Assembly (NCBI RefSeq): GCF_002443255.2
Contig: NW_019211456.1
Location: forward strand, 51,582,486 to 51,646,485
DNA: 64,000 nucleotides
Reading direction: 5' to 3'
DNA from: Varroa destructor
Lineage: Eukaryota > Arthropoda > Arachnida > Mesostigmata > Varroidae
In this document: positions 1 through 11,523 of the stretch, one piece after another
How positions within the stretch are numbered: the first letter of the stretch is position 1
How the letters are laid out: each line of letters starts with the position of its first letter
Made by a program: the position numbers and the translations under genes
The notes under the pieces: model-generated
Seen by the model: the letters and a program-made list of their open reading frames with translations, nothing else
Told to the model about the DNA's origin: nothing
Databases searched by the model: none

Positions 1-3000
1 AATATAATTTGAAGAAAGACAAGACTATTAAAGCAGTGTATGACTTTGCATTTCAGCAACGATTTTGAGAAGATGTGTGGTTTGGCGCAGATACTTTCAG
101 ATAATTTTAAATTGATTTTGTTTTATTGCAAAATTAATCAAACTTAGACTATCACAGCGTTTTGAAATACTGCGATTACACGCCGGTGTGTCCTCTTAGT
201 GGTGCGGGAGTAACTTGATCTAGGTCGAGCAGGAGGGCGAGATTTAGCTAAAGAAAGTATTCCAATAATCTCAAACGGATAACTAGTTTATTGGGGTCGA
301 CGAAGTGAGTTGCGCGTCCTGTTTTGCCGACTGAGATAAGCGGTACTTTCGGCGTTATTTATGTCCTAATCTCTGGATATCATCACGCAAGGCATTCAAA
401 CATATAAAGAACTCACTGATGCAAGAAACGCTGTTAAAGTTTGGATAGAGTTTGGAGAAAGTTTGGGTAGATAATAATAAACCTTTAGTATAATGACTGA
501 CCCTTTGTTCTTGAGTTTTTTTTATCTTATGCGGTGAACAAATGAACTTTACGCTACTAAATGAAAGGCGTTTGCTGAGATCATGTATCGTAAAGTGACC
601 TAGTGCATATGTACTTGCGGCCATTAACTTTCCGGGTATTATTAACTATTGTATTCATAGATAGCATAGATAGATAGTTAATCGTCATATTAAAACAATC
701 GAACGTCTAGTCGAAAAGTCTTTATCCGTCCATATACGTCAACTGATTCATAAATAAACAAGAATATTACAAAACGAGGCAAAGGGAATTTTTTTTTAAT
801 TCAGTGCGTTTTTTCTTCAATCGGCTTTATTGGAAATCGTTATCACTCAAGGCGTATTTGATAGCTTATAAAGAGAGATAAACTTTGCAGGTTTCTTACG
901 TACTACGTTACGTAGAACGGTTTGCAATGTCGATGAACTACCACATTATCGGAATGTAACGTTTATATTTTTCTAATTTAATAATATTCGCGAAATGTGA
1001 TTTTAGGATTTTTGCACCTGTTAGGCAGCTTGTATACTCAACTCAAATCGGTTAGATCAATCTGATTTTAGAAAATCGTGTAGAACGGTTCATCTAAGGC
1101 AGTACTGCCTGCGACGTAAAAGATGCCAAACGCAAGGTACCTCTAAGACTGTCATTTCTTGAATGGTAAAGGCTTTTAGGGCACTCGGATACTTTGAGAT
1201 AATTGTAGTGTTCTTCTACTTACTGTATTTGTTGCTTTTTGCAGACTAAATACAGGTTGGGTAGTGAAAATAGGTTGCCGCCTAGACTACTTAAGCCCTG
1301 TACTAGTCGATTTAGTGTCGGTACTTGAATCTTCGCAAATGCCATGAGACTGCCACTAACATCTTTACCGAAACTACCTTCGAAGCGCAACACACTGAGT
1401 CCGGTGAATTAATGAGTCTAATTTGCACGAAATCTTCTGGTAATGCGAAATGTTATCATGATGCGTTAAACACCATTTCACTTATTAACTATAATCAGGG
1501 TAAATCTATAAATGTAACGATCTAAGAGGCGACAACAAATTAAAACTTAAAATAAAATATTTAAAGCTAAGTGTACAAGTTATGAAAACATTTCACAAGT
1601 GTTAAATCTTTAGAAAGTGAGCAAGATCTAAATTTGCAGGAAATAGCCTGGTGTTCCACATTTATTTCAGCGATTATAGCAGATTTTTAGAAATAATTCT
1701 GCGCTATTTTGAGAAATTTGAAATGTATAATAGAATGTTGGAGGCTTCTTTAATACTTATAGGCAACGTACTAGAAAATTAAGAAGTAGTAATGACACGT
1801 AGAAAATTCGTACATCCCGTTTGTTTTCATTATAAAATAATCGCAAGCAATTGCTGTGGCCTACTAGGTTGTTTCCAGAAGCTTAGTGATATTAGAAATT
1901 TTCGTGTTACAGTACATAATCATTTCGCTCACAAATAATATTGGCCTGTACAGATATACATACATATATGTATACAATCAATATGAATAGTATTTCTGTC
2001 TGTCTTTTTTCTTAATATATATTTGTTCACTGGTCTAGTTTTTTTGCGGTACTTTGATGTTCTTAAAGAGATTTCATCGAAACTAAAGTAATTAATCACG
2101 TTAAACTGTCCAAAACTCAGATCCAAATTCTGAATTTTATACTGCGTTCCTTATGCGTATGGCTGGGCTTACATGCTCGAAATGTTCCTCGCACGGCTTA
2201 TGGGGCAATCCCACTAAGGTAAACATTAGCTTGTTGACTAGCTATTCGGAGTGTGCTAACTGCTGTAATGACTCCAATTGGCATTACGACAGTCGGAACT
2301 CAAATCTGCGTTAGATTGGCTTTGCGAATTTTATAGGCTATGTTGTTATACTAATATACTCCAAAGTGGATTCCTAAAAAAACATGCCCACGGACAGTAG
2401 ATTTTCTGTGCTGAGGGGTTTCAGAAATGCACAAAAAAGAGCTTTCAGTACATCGAGAATGTTGCGGCTATTTGCATGTAAAATCTAAAACCGTAAGAAA
2501 CCACTGACATGTGATAGCGCGAGGTTGGGCAATGGCCAATTAACTAGAATATGGAGAATGTATTGTTAGCGGAGATGATGTCACGAAAAAACTGTATTTT
2601 TAATTTAAAGTATAATCTTACCATTTTCTCACATTATGTCAGCTAACATCTTAAATCATTTTCTATGAGGGGTAGCTTATGGATAGAGAACGTCATGCCT
2701 ATAAATTAGTTGAAACAACCCGAGATAAACCGTATTTATCTGAAAACCTAGAAACTACCAGGCGTAAGTATCATATACAATAAGTTCTGGGTGCTATATG
2801 CTTGATTTCTACTTGTTAGAACTAGAGGCATCGTTAAACCGTTATCAATGCACAAACTGGTACCTGTTATTGGTTATACCATAGCTAAGTAAGTATTATA
2901 TGTGGTCACACATGGTTATATTTAGCTTAGACTTATTTCCTAGGATTTAATGCTTGAACTAAAAATATAGGGATTAGGGAGGTGCCTGTATTCATTGACA

Positions 3001-3150
3001 TTTTAACTGCCTTTTATATAATTTACATGTAATCATATTATTATTATATTACACGTTATCATATTTAAATTGATTACGCATTTTGCATGGAATAGGCGTT
3101 AAATCAGAATAAAAGTAAGCCAAATAGTAAAGCAGATAAGCAAATGGGTA

Positions 3151-3187
3151 CTAACCTTTTTGTATTACATAAATACAAAAAGGTTAG
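3151..3187. repeat. Perfect 16-bp inverted repeat, 5-nt loop
   Basis: Bases 3151-3166 are the exact reverse complement of 3172-3187, separated by a 5-base loop. The stem is A/T-rich with a CTAACC start. It could be a decayed MITE core or a chance cruciform. No coding sequence flanks it closely. Confidence 0.85.
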
Positions 3188-3357
3188 CATAAATAAATAC
3201 ATACAAGAAGCATAAATTCGACAACTGAATCTACTAGGTTGTTTGCCTGTGTCTTCGAAACATTACGTACAGGAGACCGATCAGACATAGCATTACATTT
3301 CCCTAATGCAAAATGAATAACGTATAACTCGGTTTACGAAGCACTAACGTTTTTCAG

Positions 3358-3568
3358 CGAGTTTTGCCCTAGCCGTGTGGCTCGAAACGTTCGTGTTCGT
3401 GCATCGAGGGCGGATCGGCTGGCTAACAATTCCAGTGCGCGTAACAAATATTCAAGCAAGTGCCGCTTGGTTCAACCATGGCGCAAGCGAATTGAAGAGT
3501 TAGCCGTTTTTAGCACGAAGCTAACGTCCTCCTGCGTGTACCAGCGATGTTTTCAATGTTCATGCTAG
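3358..3568 (+). CDS. Exon-like open frame, unidentified
   Basis: A good acceptor (TTTTTCAG, AG at 3356-3357) is followed by about 69 open codons to a stop ending at 3568. The composition is Arg/Ser rich and GC-richer than its surroundings. The two other frames are interrupted early. No domain is recognised and no partner exon was found, so this may be the last exon of an unseen gene, or CpG-rich 5' untranslated or promoter sequence that happens to be open. Low confidence. Confidence 0.22.
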
Positions 3569-6320
3569 TTCAATTATGGCCAACATTCCCGGCTTGCATG
3601 TTGTGTGATAACTTGGTCTACTCTCATGGCTATCACTGTAAATCAGTCAGACAGTGTAGTTGCCTACCCTTTTTAATTCGTCGTCCGGCCGAAAGTGGCG
3701 ACGCGTGCTTTTTTTTGCGGTCGAAACGCTAGCTGCAGTTAACCATCTGGTGTCATCGATAGTGAAAAATAGTCATGTTCTCGATGATGATGGTAGTGAA
3801 AGCAGCTGCTAGAGAAATTAGTTGCTCGCGATAGGACGGTAGCAAACTGTTCGATTATTGCAAATGCAATTAAACTTTCTATGAGATTGACCGATTGATC
3901 GTGGGTTGAAGCTCCATAAGATCCATTACGAGTTAAATGGAACTACACGTTGCTGACAGTGCTTGTTAGGCGCGGAAGTTCATGTCTCAGCCAGTCTTCA
4001 GGAGCTGTCGTTAGACATATTTACGTTTAGAAGTAGGAGAAAACTTTTAGTGACACAAACGGGTGCTTTCTGACGAACGTATAGCCATCTGTTTCTACTC
4101 TGTACTGTGAGTAAGATGTCTCTGTCTTAAAGAAACAACTGTTAGTTCTTGTTAAATAGCTTTGCAAAAAGCTTTTATTTTAGTTCACTGGTTAGTAGTA
4201 TCAGTTAAGTTGCATTTGAAGGATATTTGTGCTGTCGATTTTATATGTCTATTAATTAGGAACTTGCTTACTGGAGCAGACATTTGTCTTCATTACGACT
4301 CGTGTTCGTCACCCATCGACTGTGCACGCCACCAGCAATTGAATCGAACTGAGAGAGTGACTATGTAAAAAAAAACTGAACTGTAAAAACCCTTAATAAC
4401 GGTCATTTTTTTTATTTTAATTAGAATTCCCTTTTTTTTGACTCACCCATTTTCAAACGTTTTCAAAAAGTCAAAGCGCATATGAAAACATAAATTCACA
4501 TTTATGAGAAAAAAAATCAATTTGTCACATACTATGTAATCACTTCGCTCATTCGAAACTATGTCAATTAATGAACTTCGCATAGGGAATTATCTAGGAG
4601 CTCGGAATGTAGCTAATTACTAGCAGTTATATAGTATCGATTTAGAGGGTACAAAAATAGAATTTTTTTGGTTAGTAAGAGTTGCTTTAGGGACACGATC
4701 ACAGACACAATGTAAGAGGAACTATGATGCCCGATCACAGTATTATACAAGAGAATATTTCAATTTTTTGCTTTTTCTGCGATGGTTGCCTGCAATATTG
4801 CTTCTCTTGTGGCATTACATTTCATTTAAAAGTGGCTAATTTCCATTTGCTGCAGAGCTTGAACCTCCTGGGAAGATCTGGGTAAAAATCTATCGCTTGG
4901 GCACACTAGAATATATAACTGAATTATAATTATGCTTAATTGTATTATCTCGGTATAGTCGTAGAATGGTGTTGCTGGCGGTTACAGGTTTAGTTCAGAC
5001 ATTTAATGATCATACGTTTAATAAATGCCTGTGGCCTATAAAACCGATATCGTTTTGTCTTTGAATGCATATGATGAGAGGTATGCTCGTTTATTTCTGC
5101 AAGTTTGCCGTAAACACAGTGTTCAATATTGACAGGCACTGTTACACAGATACTATCTACTATGCATGTAGAGGAAAACTTCCAATAGCGATTTGTCGAA
5201 AAGTATGAGAGTGTTTTACAAACTTGAATACCTATGATCTGAAGAAACTACCAACTAACTATACGTAGTTTGTTCGAGGACAATAACATACGTTGTAAAA
5301 GCCGTAGAGTGGAAACGTTTTGTTTTAAGATCTTGCGTTAAGCTAGCGTTTCCCGTTAGGTTATACTAATAGTAAATAACAAAAAGAATTGCCAAGAAAG
5401 TATAGACAGATACAGATGTGATGAAAAACTTTCCCTCTATATTTATTGATCCATTTAGTGGTATAAAAAAATAAAAAATATACAATAAACACGATAGCAT
5501 TACTCAAATGAAAAAAAATACATTTTATTCACTCATATATTTAGTCAAAATAACTTGTAAAAGTATTCCGATGTATTTTTTTCTGTTCAACATACAAATA
5601 ACTGATTTGTTCACTTGTTGTTAATTTAAACGTATGTTTTACAGACAATGATTTGTATTTTTGTTAATATTCCAATTATTGTGATTATCATGTAACTGTG
5701 CCTAGATTGCTCATTATTCTATTTTGTAGAATTTCATAAATAAGAAAGTTAGCCGTTTTTTTCCACCTTTGCCATATAAACTTTGGCTGAAGTTCCTGTA
5801 TTTCCTTGCGGTCCTAGATGACCTCTAGCATGCACACCCAGATAATTTTAAGATAATTGAGTTATCGCTCATATATCTACTTGTACCATATAGCTAATAA
5901 TAAATCTAAATGCAAATAAAACAAATAGTTAAATATATAGTAGCTAGTACACCATATAAATAATTTCAATTGGGCTTACGTATTTTTGTAAAGTGGGTTT
6001 TATAAGAGTATATTAGTGTTACAGCTCGACAAAGTGCAAAAAAGAAAGGCAGAAGACAAGCTTAAACAATAAAACCTATGATAATGTTCACAGCGTAGAT
6101 TTTTTTCATGGCTTATTCGTAAATGTAAAAAAAACTTAGGTAAAACAGAAGCACTTATGATCAGTGAAGTCATGAAGTAAACTTCTGCTCTTCTACAATT
6201 GATATTAAAGTCATCATGGGCCTATTATATGAGCTATTGTTGTATGCATAGCATGATGATGCTGTAGATGAGAGATCAATTTTTCAGTATACAGTGCAAA
6301 CAAAGATTTTATCTAGATCG

Positions 6321-6326
6321 TTTATT
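6321..6326 (-). terminator. Poly(A) signal of the membrane protein gene
   Basis: AATAAA on the minus strand, about 100 bases past the stop codon proposed for the gene at 6424-7279. Confidence 0.4.
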
Positions 6327-6423
6327 AGTATCGCAAGCGAAATTATGGGGATCTTAATTGTTGGAGAAGGAATGGTCAATAAATTTACAGTAAAAGAGTG
6401 ACCCTTTTGACAAAAGAAGTTTT

Positions 6424-7279
6424 TCATTTGGCTAATATGATTGGAAAATAGAGCCCGAAAGGGGCTAAGCGATGTGCGCCAGTATCCTAAAATATATGCA
6501 GACATGAACATACAAGTACATTACGACCTCTTAGATATATCGTATTTTTATTTTTAAATCATAGGTAGATTATTTGTTATTTGCTGCTACGTTAAATGCT
6601 CAGAAAATGGATTTCATTCTACGTTAATCAATCGTTCATTATACTCACAAACAGGTTACAAAGGACCTTAGTTGCGTAACAAGGTCTTCGCCATGAGATC
6701 CAAAACAAGCTCATGCCAAGAGCTCCTGCGAAAGCTGTGATTAATGTAATATGGTAAACACCGACAGGATACGCAAGCAGCCCCAAGAGGCCAGACATCC
6801 TGTAAGTATTATGGCGCCTAGGCGCATGACTTACAGCGGTTTCAAGTCGAAGTAAATCCTTATAGCGCATCCTTGGATAACACAGACAATACCGCGAAAA
6901 ACGTCAAATGAATCAAATGGGCGGGTTCCAAAAAAAAGTTCTGTGGACCAGTTCCACTATTGGAAATATGAGAACCAGGGTGGTTGTGAAAAACCAAATA
7001 ATCATAGCGCCGAACTGGGTTAACCTCGAGTTTTCTGAGTTCACGCATAATTCTCTGTCGCCCACGATCGGCCAATATTCCCCTACGATCTCGGTCGCGT
7101 TCTGTGATATCTTTGAGACACTGGCAGTCTTCTTCAACCCAGATTCGAGCTGAGGACCTGATAGGGCGCTTTTTGACAACCAGTCTTCCGAACAGTCTGT
7201 AGCTTGCTTTTGGCTGAATCATCGCGATGCGTTCCACAATAACATAATTATATTCTATTGTCATAGGTACCAGCGACAA
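6424..7279 (-). CDS. Multi-pass membrane protein gene, 3' exons
   Basis: Minus-strand exons join in phase as about 7279-7025, 6956-6835, 6799-6649 and 6486-6424 (stop). The first part is charged (motif ERDRDRRGILADRGRQ). The next exon starts WNWSTELFFG and holds a hydrophobic stretch (FRGIVCVIQGC). Exon 6799-6649 carries two hydrophobic helices (SGLLGLLAYPVG, then LITAFAGALGMSLFWI). The last exon ends FGLYFPIILAK. Splice signals are GTAAGT/TTACAG around a 35-bp intron at 6800-6834 and GTGAGT/ATTTTAG around the last intron; the donor of the first intron (GTTAAC at 7024) is weak. A further hydrophobic open frame at 7609-7797 and a possible first exon at 9213-9136 (ATG to GTAAGC donor) may be 5' exons, but I could not join them. 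The family is not recognised. A weak likeness to Jagunal-type ER proteins was considered and not adopted. Confidence 0.5.
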
Positions 7280-8494
7280 TCGAACAAGTATGCTCCAAGT
7301 TAATATCGCAAGATTGGTGGCACTTGTTGCTGAAAACTATAAGTTACCTAAACGTTCAAGAAAATAGTAAAAGAAGAGCAGAGAACACCTCATCACAACT
7401 GTTTCAGGAGTTTTTCCATTTTCATCATTTTTGAAGAACTCGGCTACATATTGGTGAGCTAATTGGCACTTAACCATGCCACTCAGCATTAAACAACACA
7501 TGCATGTACATTCAGCGCCTGTTAAATCTAATAATGTGCTCAGCCAGACTAAAACGCGCAGGTGAGCTTGAGATTTTCATCAGATAAGGTCTTTCACTGT
7601 ACATTGACTCATTTCCACAACTTAACCGGATGAACAATACCGAAATAAAACAAGAAACGCTGATCTTTTTGAAGCTGAGTAAGCAATGCTGCGTAGAATA
7701 AGACAAGAACGAAGGCAGGACACAGGCTGTGAAGCACCCGCATCATCTGGGGAACCAGCCGTCCACACAGACGCACACACGTGGCGAAAAGAAACACTAA
7801 GTTATTTTAGGCCCAAGACTGGAGATAAAACTTGATTGGCAGTTAAGCACTCAGCAAGAGTTGTCAAGCCGCACGAAAAATGGCAGGCGAAACGTGACCG
7901 GCAGAGACAACTGACAAGTCCGCATGCCAGTTTTCTAGGAGCATTGCATGCGTCAGCGTTAATGAAGTGTTGTTCAAGTTCATATACGAAATATTATCAG
8001 AAAAAATTGAAATAAATATAACCTTGGAAGCGCATTAAATCATCATCTGTGTAAAAGCGGTTGGTCAACATGCGTTAACCGTAATCCCCAACAGTTACAA
8101 ATATATATACCTAATCTTGTAGCAAATTACATAATTATAGGTCTGGGCGAAATACATTTAAATAACTAGTACTTGCTCACGCTGATGAAATAAAAAATGG
8201 AAATTTAATTTTTAGTGAAATTCTTCATCCGTACGAGTTTTTACACTACTTTTGAAACTAAAGCTATATATTATAATTTACACATGATCAAGTGTTAGAA
8301 TCATGTAAATAGGTCACTTTTGACGGCTTTTATCGCAACCAATATGCAAATGATGTGAAGCCAATTATCAAACATTCTATCTCAAGAGGTGATTTTGACA
8401 GATAAATGACATGTATATGTGTATGCCCATGAAAACTTGCTTCCGTCAGAAGGATGATCCCCGTTAAACAACTCACATTAAAATCAAATGTATA
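7280..8494. other. Stretch with hydrophobic minus-strand open frame
   Basis: The only notable content is a minus-strand frame at 7797-7609 with a hydrophobic segment (CPAFVLVLFYAALL) that could be an upstream exon of the membrane protein gene. It has a candidate acceptor just upstream (CTTAG) and a GTATTG donor inside. The rest shows nothing. Confidence 0.3.
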
Positions 8495-8594
8495 NNNNNN
8501 NNNNNNNNNNNNNNNNNNNNNNNNNNNNNNNNNNNNNNNNNNNNNNNNNNNNNNNNNNNNNNNNNNNNNNNNNNNNNNNNNNNNNNNNNNNNNN
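8495..8594. other. Assembly gap of 100 N
   Basis: Exactly 100 N bases, the usual placeholder for a scaffold join of unknown size. True distance and orientation across it are not given by the sequence. Confidence 0.99.
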
Positions 8595-11523
8595 ATATAA
8601 GGTTATTTGGTATAAAACGTAGCAAAAATTAATCCTTTATTTCAAGATGACGCTGCTTGAAACAGTGGGATATTTCGCCACATTTTTTTTTAATTCAAGA
8701 GGCACTTGTATTTTTTTTTAATTCCGGGACCGTTTACTTGGATATCGTCACTTGGACTTTCACTGGACAATTTGTATTAGGCCGTAGAGAATAAGGAAAT
8801 TCGAGTACTTCATGAAAATTGGACTGCGGCAGCGCAAAACAGCTCGTCATTTAAGCCTTGTATTCAATTAAGGTTCTAGTAGAAAGAAGTATGAGCCGCT
8901 GCTTTTGAAAATTCCGGAAAGGAAATTTCCGACTAACATGAGTCTCGTGGAAAACCCCCTGTGAAAGCGAATAACGGAGTGTTCAGAGCTCCGGGGGAAG
9001 CTAACCCATCTCAAACCACCCGGTATTGTAGCGCTTAGGTTCGATGTATATGGAAATACCATATTTGCTTATCTCGGTTAAATTAATAGAATAAAAAATT
9101 GACCAACTTAAAAACACAGATGTAAAGAAGCTTACTTCTCCATATTCTGACTTTACAATAGTATTTCCTTCTTGCGCCGCATCGCAACTTGTGATGCAAA
9201 GTGCATCCTTCATAAAAATCGTAGTCGGTTACACCATAGAGTGGGTACGATAAAACAAGTAAGACATAACCTTAAACCAAATGTACCACTGCAAAAGCTT
9301 ATGGTATTTGCTTCATTGTTTATAGTTGAGGTATACCGTTAACGGCTGGAAGAGATAAAAAGAACTTCAGAGTAAGCAGCCAAGATTAGTAAACAGACCC
9401 AGACTACTTCTATTGTGTAACAGTCGACCTCACAGTGCAAGGGTTACAGTGGCAAAAATGCAGGGGGTACAATTGGAGCCCTCTGTCATCCACCATACTT
9501 GCCAAACGTTATTCCGATACATGACTTTTTTCCTTTATCTCAATTTATTATTTAAAAAAAAAGCCAGCCTGTGAAGTAAGTTTGAAAATTTAGAGTTCAC
9601 TATGTCGCGTTTCCTATTGAACGACCAAGCATATATTATGTACATATATAGCCTTTGGCCAATTATGTAAAGCCCGAATATCTTAGAAATTATCAAGTTT
9701 GATCAAAGAAAACTGTGCACCTGCACTAAATATTTGCATGCGTTTTTTGTGCAACAGCTAGCTCTCCTCTGCTTTCCAACGGTAGCACACGTGACAACAC
9801 TGTCGCTAAAGGGGCATTTTGAAAAGGCTGCTGTGGGAAGGAAGGAGCTGACACGTGTGGTGAAATGGCTGTGCGCCATAAGATTATGAGCATTCGAGAG
9901 ATTACGTATAACTTATGTAACCGATTTCGCTTCCTTCCGTTCGTGGAGAGAGATGGATGACTCGAGATTCAACATAGCAGTTGTCGTTAATCTCTTCTAT
10001 TCGATGACGGCGACGTCGTTGCGACCACAGATTATTCCAAAGTGAATTTTAACAATTTTGGTGCCTTTGTGACTATGTATGACTTCATAATGAAATTACG
10101 TACACTAATAGTCAGTCTCATACAAAAAGAACGATCGTAAAAAGAAGTTGCAACTTACCATATTGAAGTGTGCCGTTGACAATGCAACCCAGAAGGGAAA
10201 GAATGTATTAACCTTGTTGTCAACAAAAATAGGGAAGAAAAGTCAAAAGCGATGCGAGGATACCAGACAGTTCTTACCACGCTACAAAAAGACCAATTGG
10301 TTACGGTTTGTCAAGTGCGTCAGGGTTCGTCAATTGAAGAGTAAGAAAGAGTTTGTTTCTAAGATGAATCGGCGTTCTCGTGAGTCCTGTGCAATCGAAC
10401 GGGCGCTGTGGGCGTTCAGCGGTTCCGTCTAGTATGCCACCGTACCATGTTTCGAAATGTACCTTTCTACTTGTCTAATTGTGTAATGTAATCTTAATAA
10501 TGTTGTCCATGATACTGATATGTAATGTACATCTACTGGCAATCATATAATATATACCCTACTCGCAAAGAAGTGTATTTGACTAACTTTTTGTACCCAT
10601 CCTATTAGATATTTTGAATGGCCTTCGTAGAACAAACATGAATAACCCCAAGTCGATAAGATTTAGAAGAAACGAGAATAGGATAACGAATGCCATCTGG
10701 ATAACGAATTCCACATTATAAAAGTTTTTTTTTAGATAATGCCGTATCGAATTATTGAGTCCAGCCAATTATTCAAAGCCAAACGTTGTTTTTAAAAATA
10801 AACAAAGGTTTATAATTTGTATCGTAAATGTTTAATATTTATTATAATTTTATACTATTGTATATACTATGTACATTAATATTACTTATGCTATTAATTG
10901 TCATCTTAAAAAAGTCATCTGGAATTATTTTACTTATCATTGAACAGATACCTCATTCATTTCAGTTTTTACAGAATGTGCCTATGTTGAAAAAGCATTG
11001 ACCCGAAGTTAGCTTCTTTTGTGTTCGATGTCATTTTTGCACTGCCGTTTCTACCGTCAGTATCCTGAATAATGGAGAGCTTTGGCCAAATGATGTGTGT
11101 TATATCTAGAGGTCTAACTATTGAACATTTCTTGTCCTGTCATTTAAGTCTATGAAAAGCATTAAAAATTTGACAATATTTCCACAGCAACTGTGGGTTT
11201 TACGAGTATCTGCACTGTGGCTGTAACTTACGATAACGATGTGCGAACCTGACGTGCCTTTCATTCAGTATCATACCTACTGCACGGGACGAATCGCAAC
11301 GACAACGACACGCTGCGCGGAGTTACGTGCATCTGGAACTTTCATAAATTCATGTGACACAGAGGACCGAACATCTTGATACAGACATAAAAGTCATTAT
11401 AATTTCGGCAGTGCTACGGAGAAGTGCTTGCTTAAAGTTCACCTGTAAGATTTGGTGAACCAATTCGACCCTAACGCAATAATACGAAGTATAACCTCAA
11501 GAATATTTATCAAGTTTGGCCTA
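8595..11523. other. Upstream region of the CCCH gene
   Basis: No firm gene is seen. A possible upstream exon of the CCCH gene is 10252-10340 (ATG, 29 codons, GTAAGA donor). It would join in phase to an acceptor with AG at 11500-11501 and extend the protein N-terminus by about 37 residues. That acceptor has a poor pyrimidine tract, so the extension is only an alternative. A pair of CACGTG boxes lies at 9788 and 9852. Confidence 0.35.
9788..9857. promoter_or_regulatory. Two CACGTG E-boxes 64 bp apart
   Basis: CACGTG occurs at 9788-9793 and 9852-9857 in a locally GC-richer block upstream of the CCCH gene. CACGTG is the core site of bHLH factors of the Myc/Max, USF and Clock/Cycle types. Whether it acts here is inference. 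Confidence 0.2.

Larger units (their letters stand above)
1..6320. other. Gene-poor AT-rich stretch
   Basis: No gene could be supported here. The open frames are short, AT-rich and lack splice or domain support. The only items noted are a perfect hairpin at 3151-3187 and a locally GC-richer open frame at 3358-3568, both listed separately. Confidence 0.6.

Noticed and set aside
9136..9213. Possible first exon (minus) with ATG and GTAAGC donor
   Set aside because: No phase-compatible partner exon was found; mentioned only as a candidate 5' exon of the membrane protein gene.
10148..10432. 94-codon plus-strand frame
   Set aside because: Lys/Arg-rich with no acceptor or motif. The alternative frame from 10252 with a GTAAGA donor is preferred as a possible CCCH gene exon.
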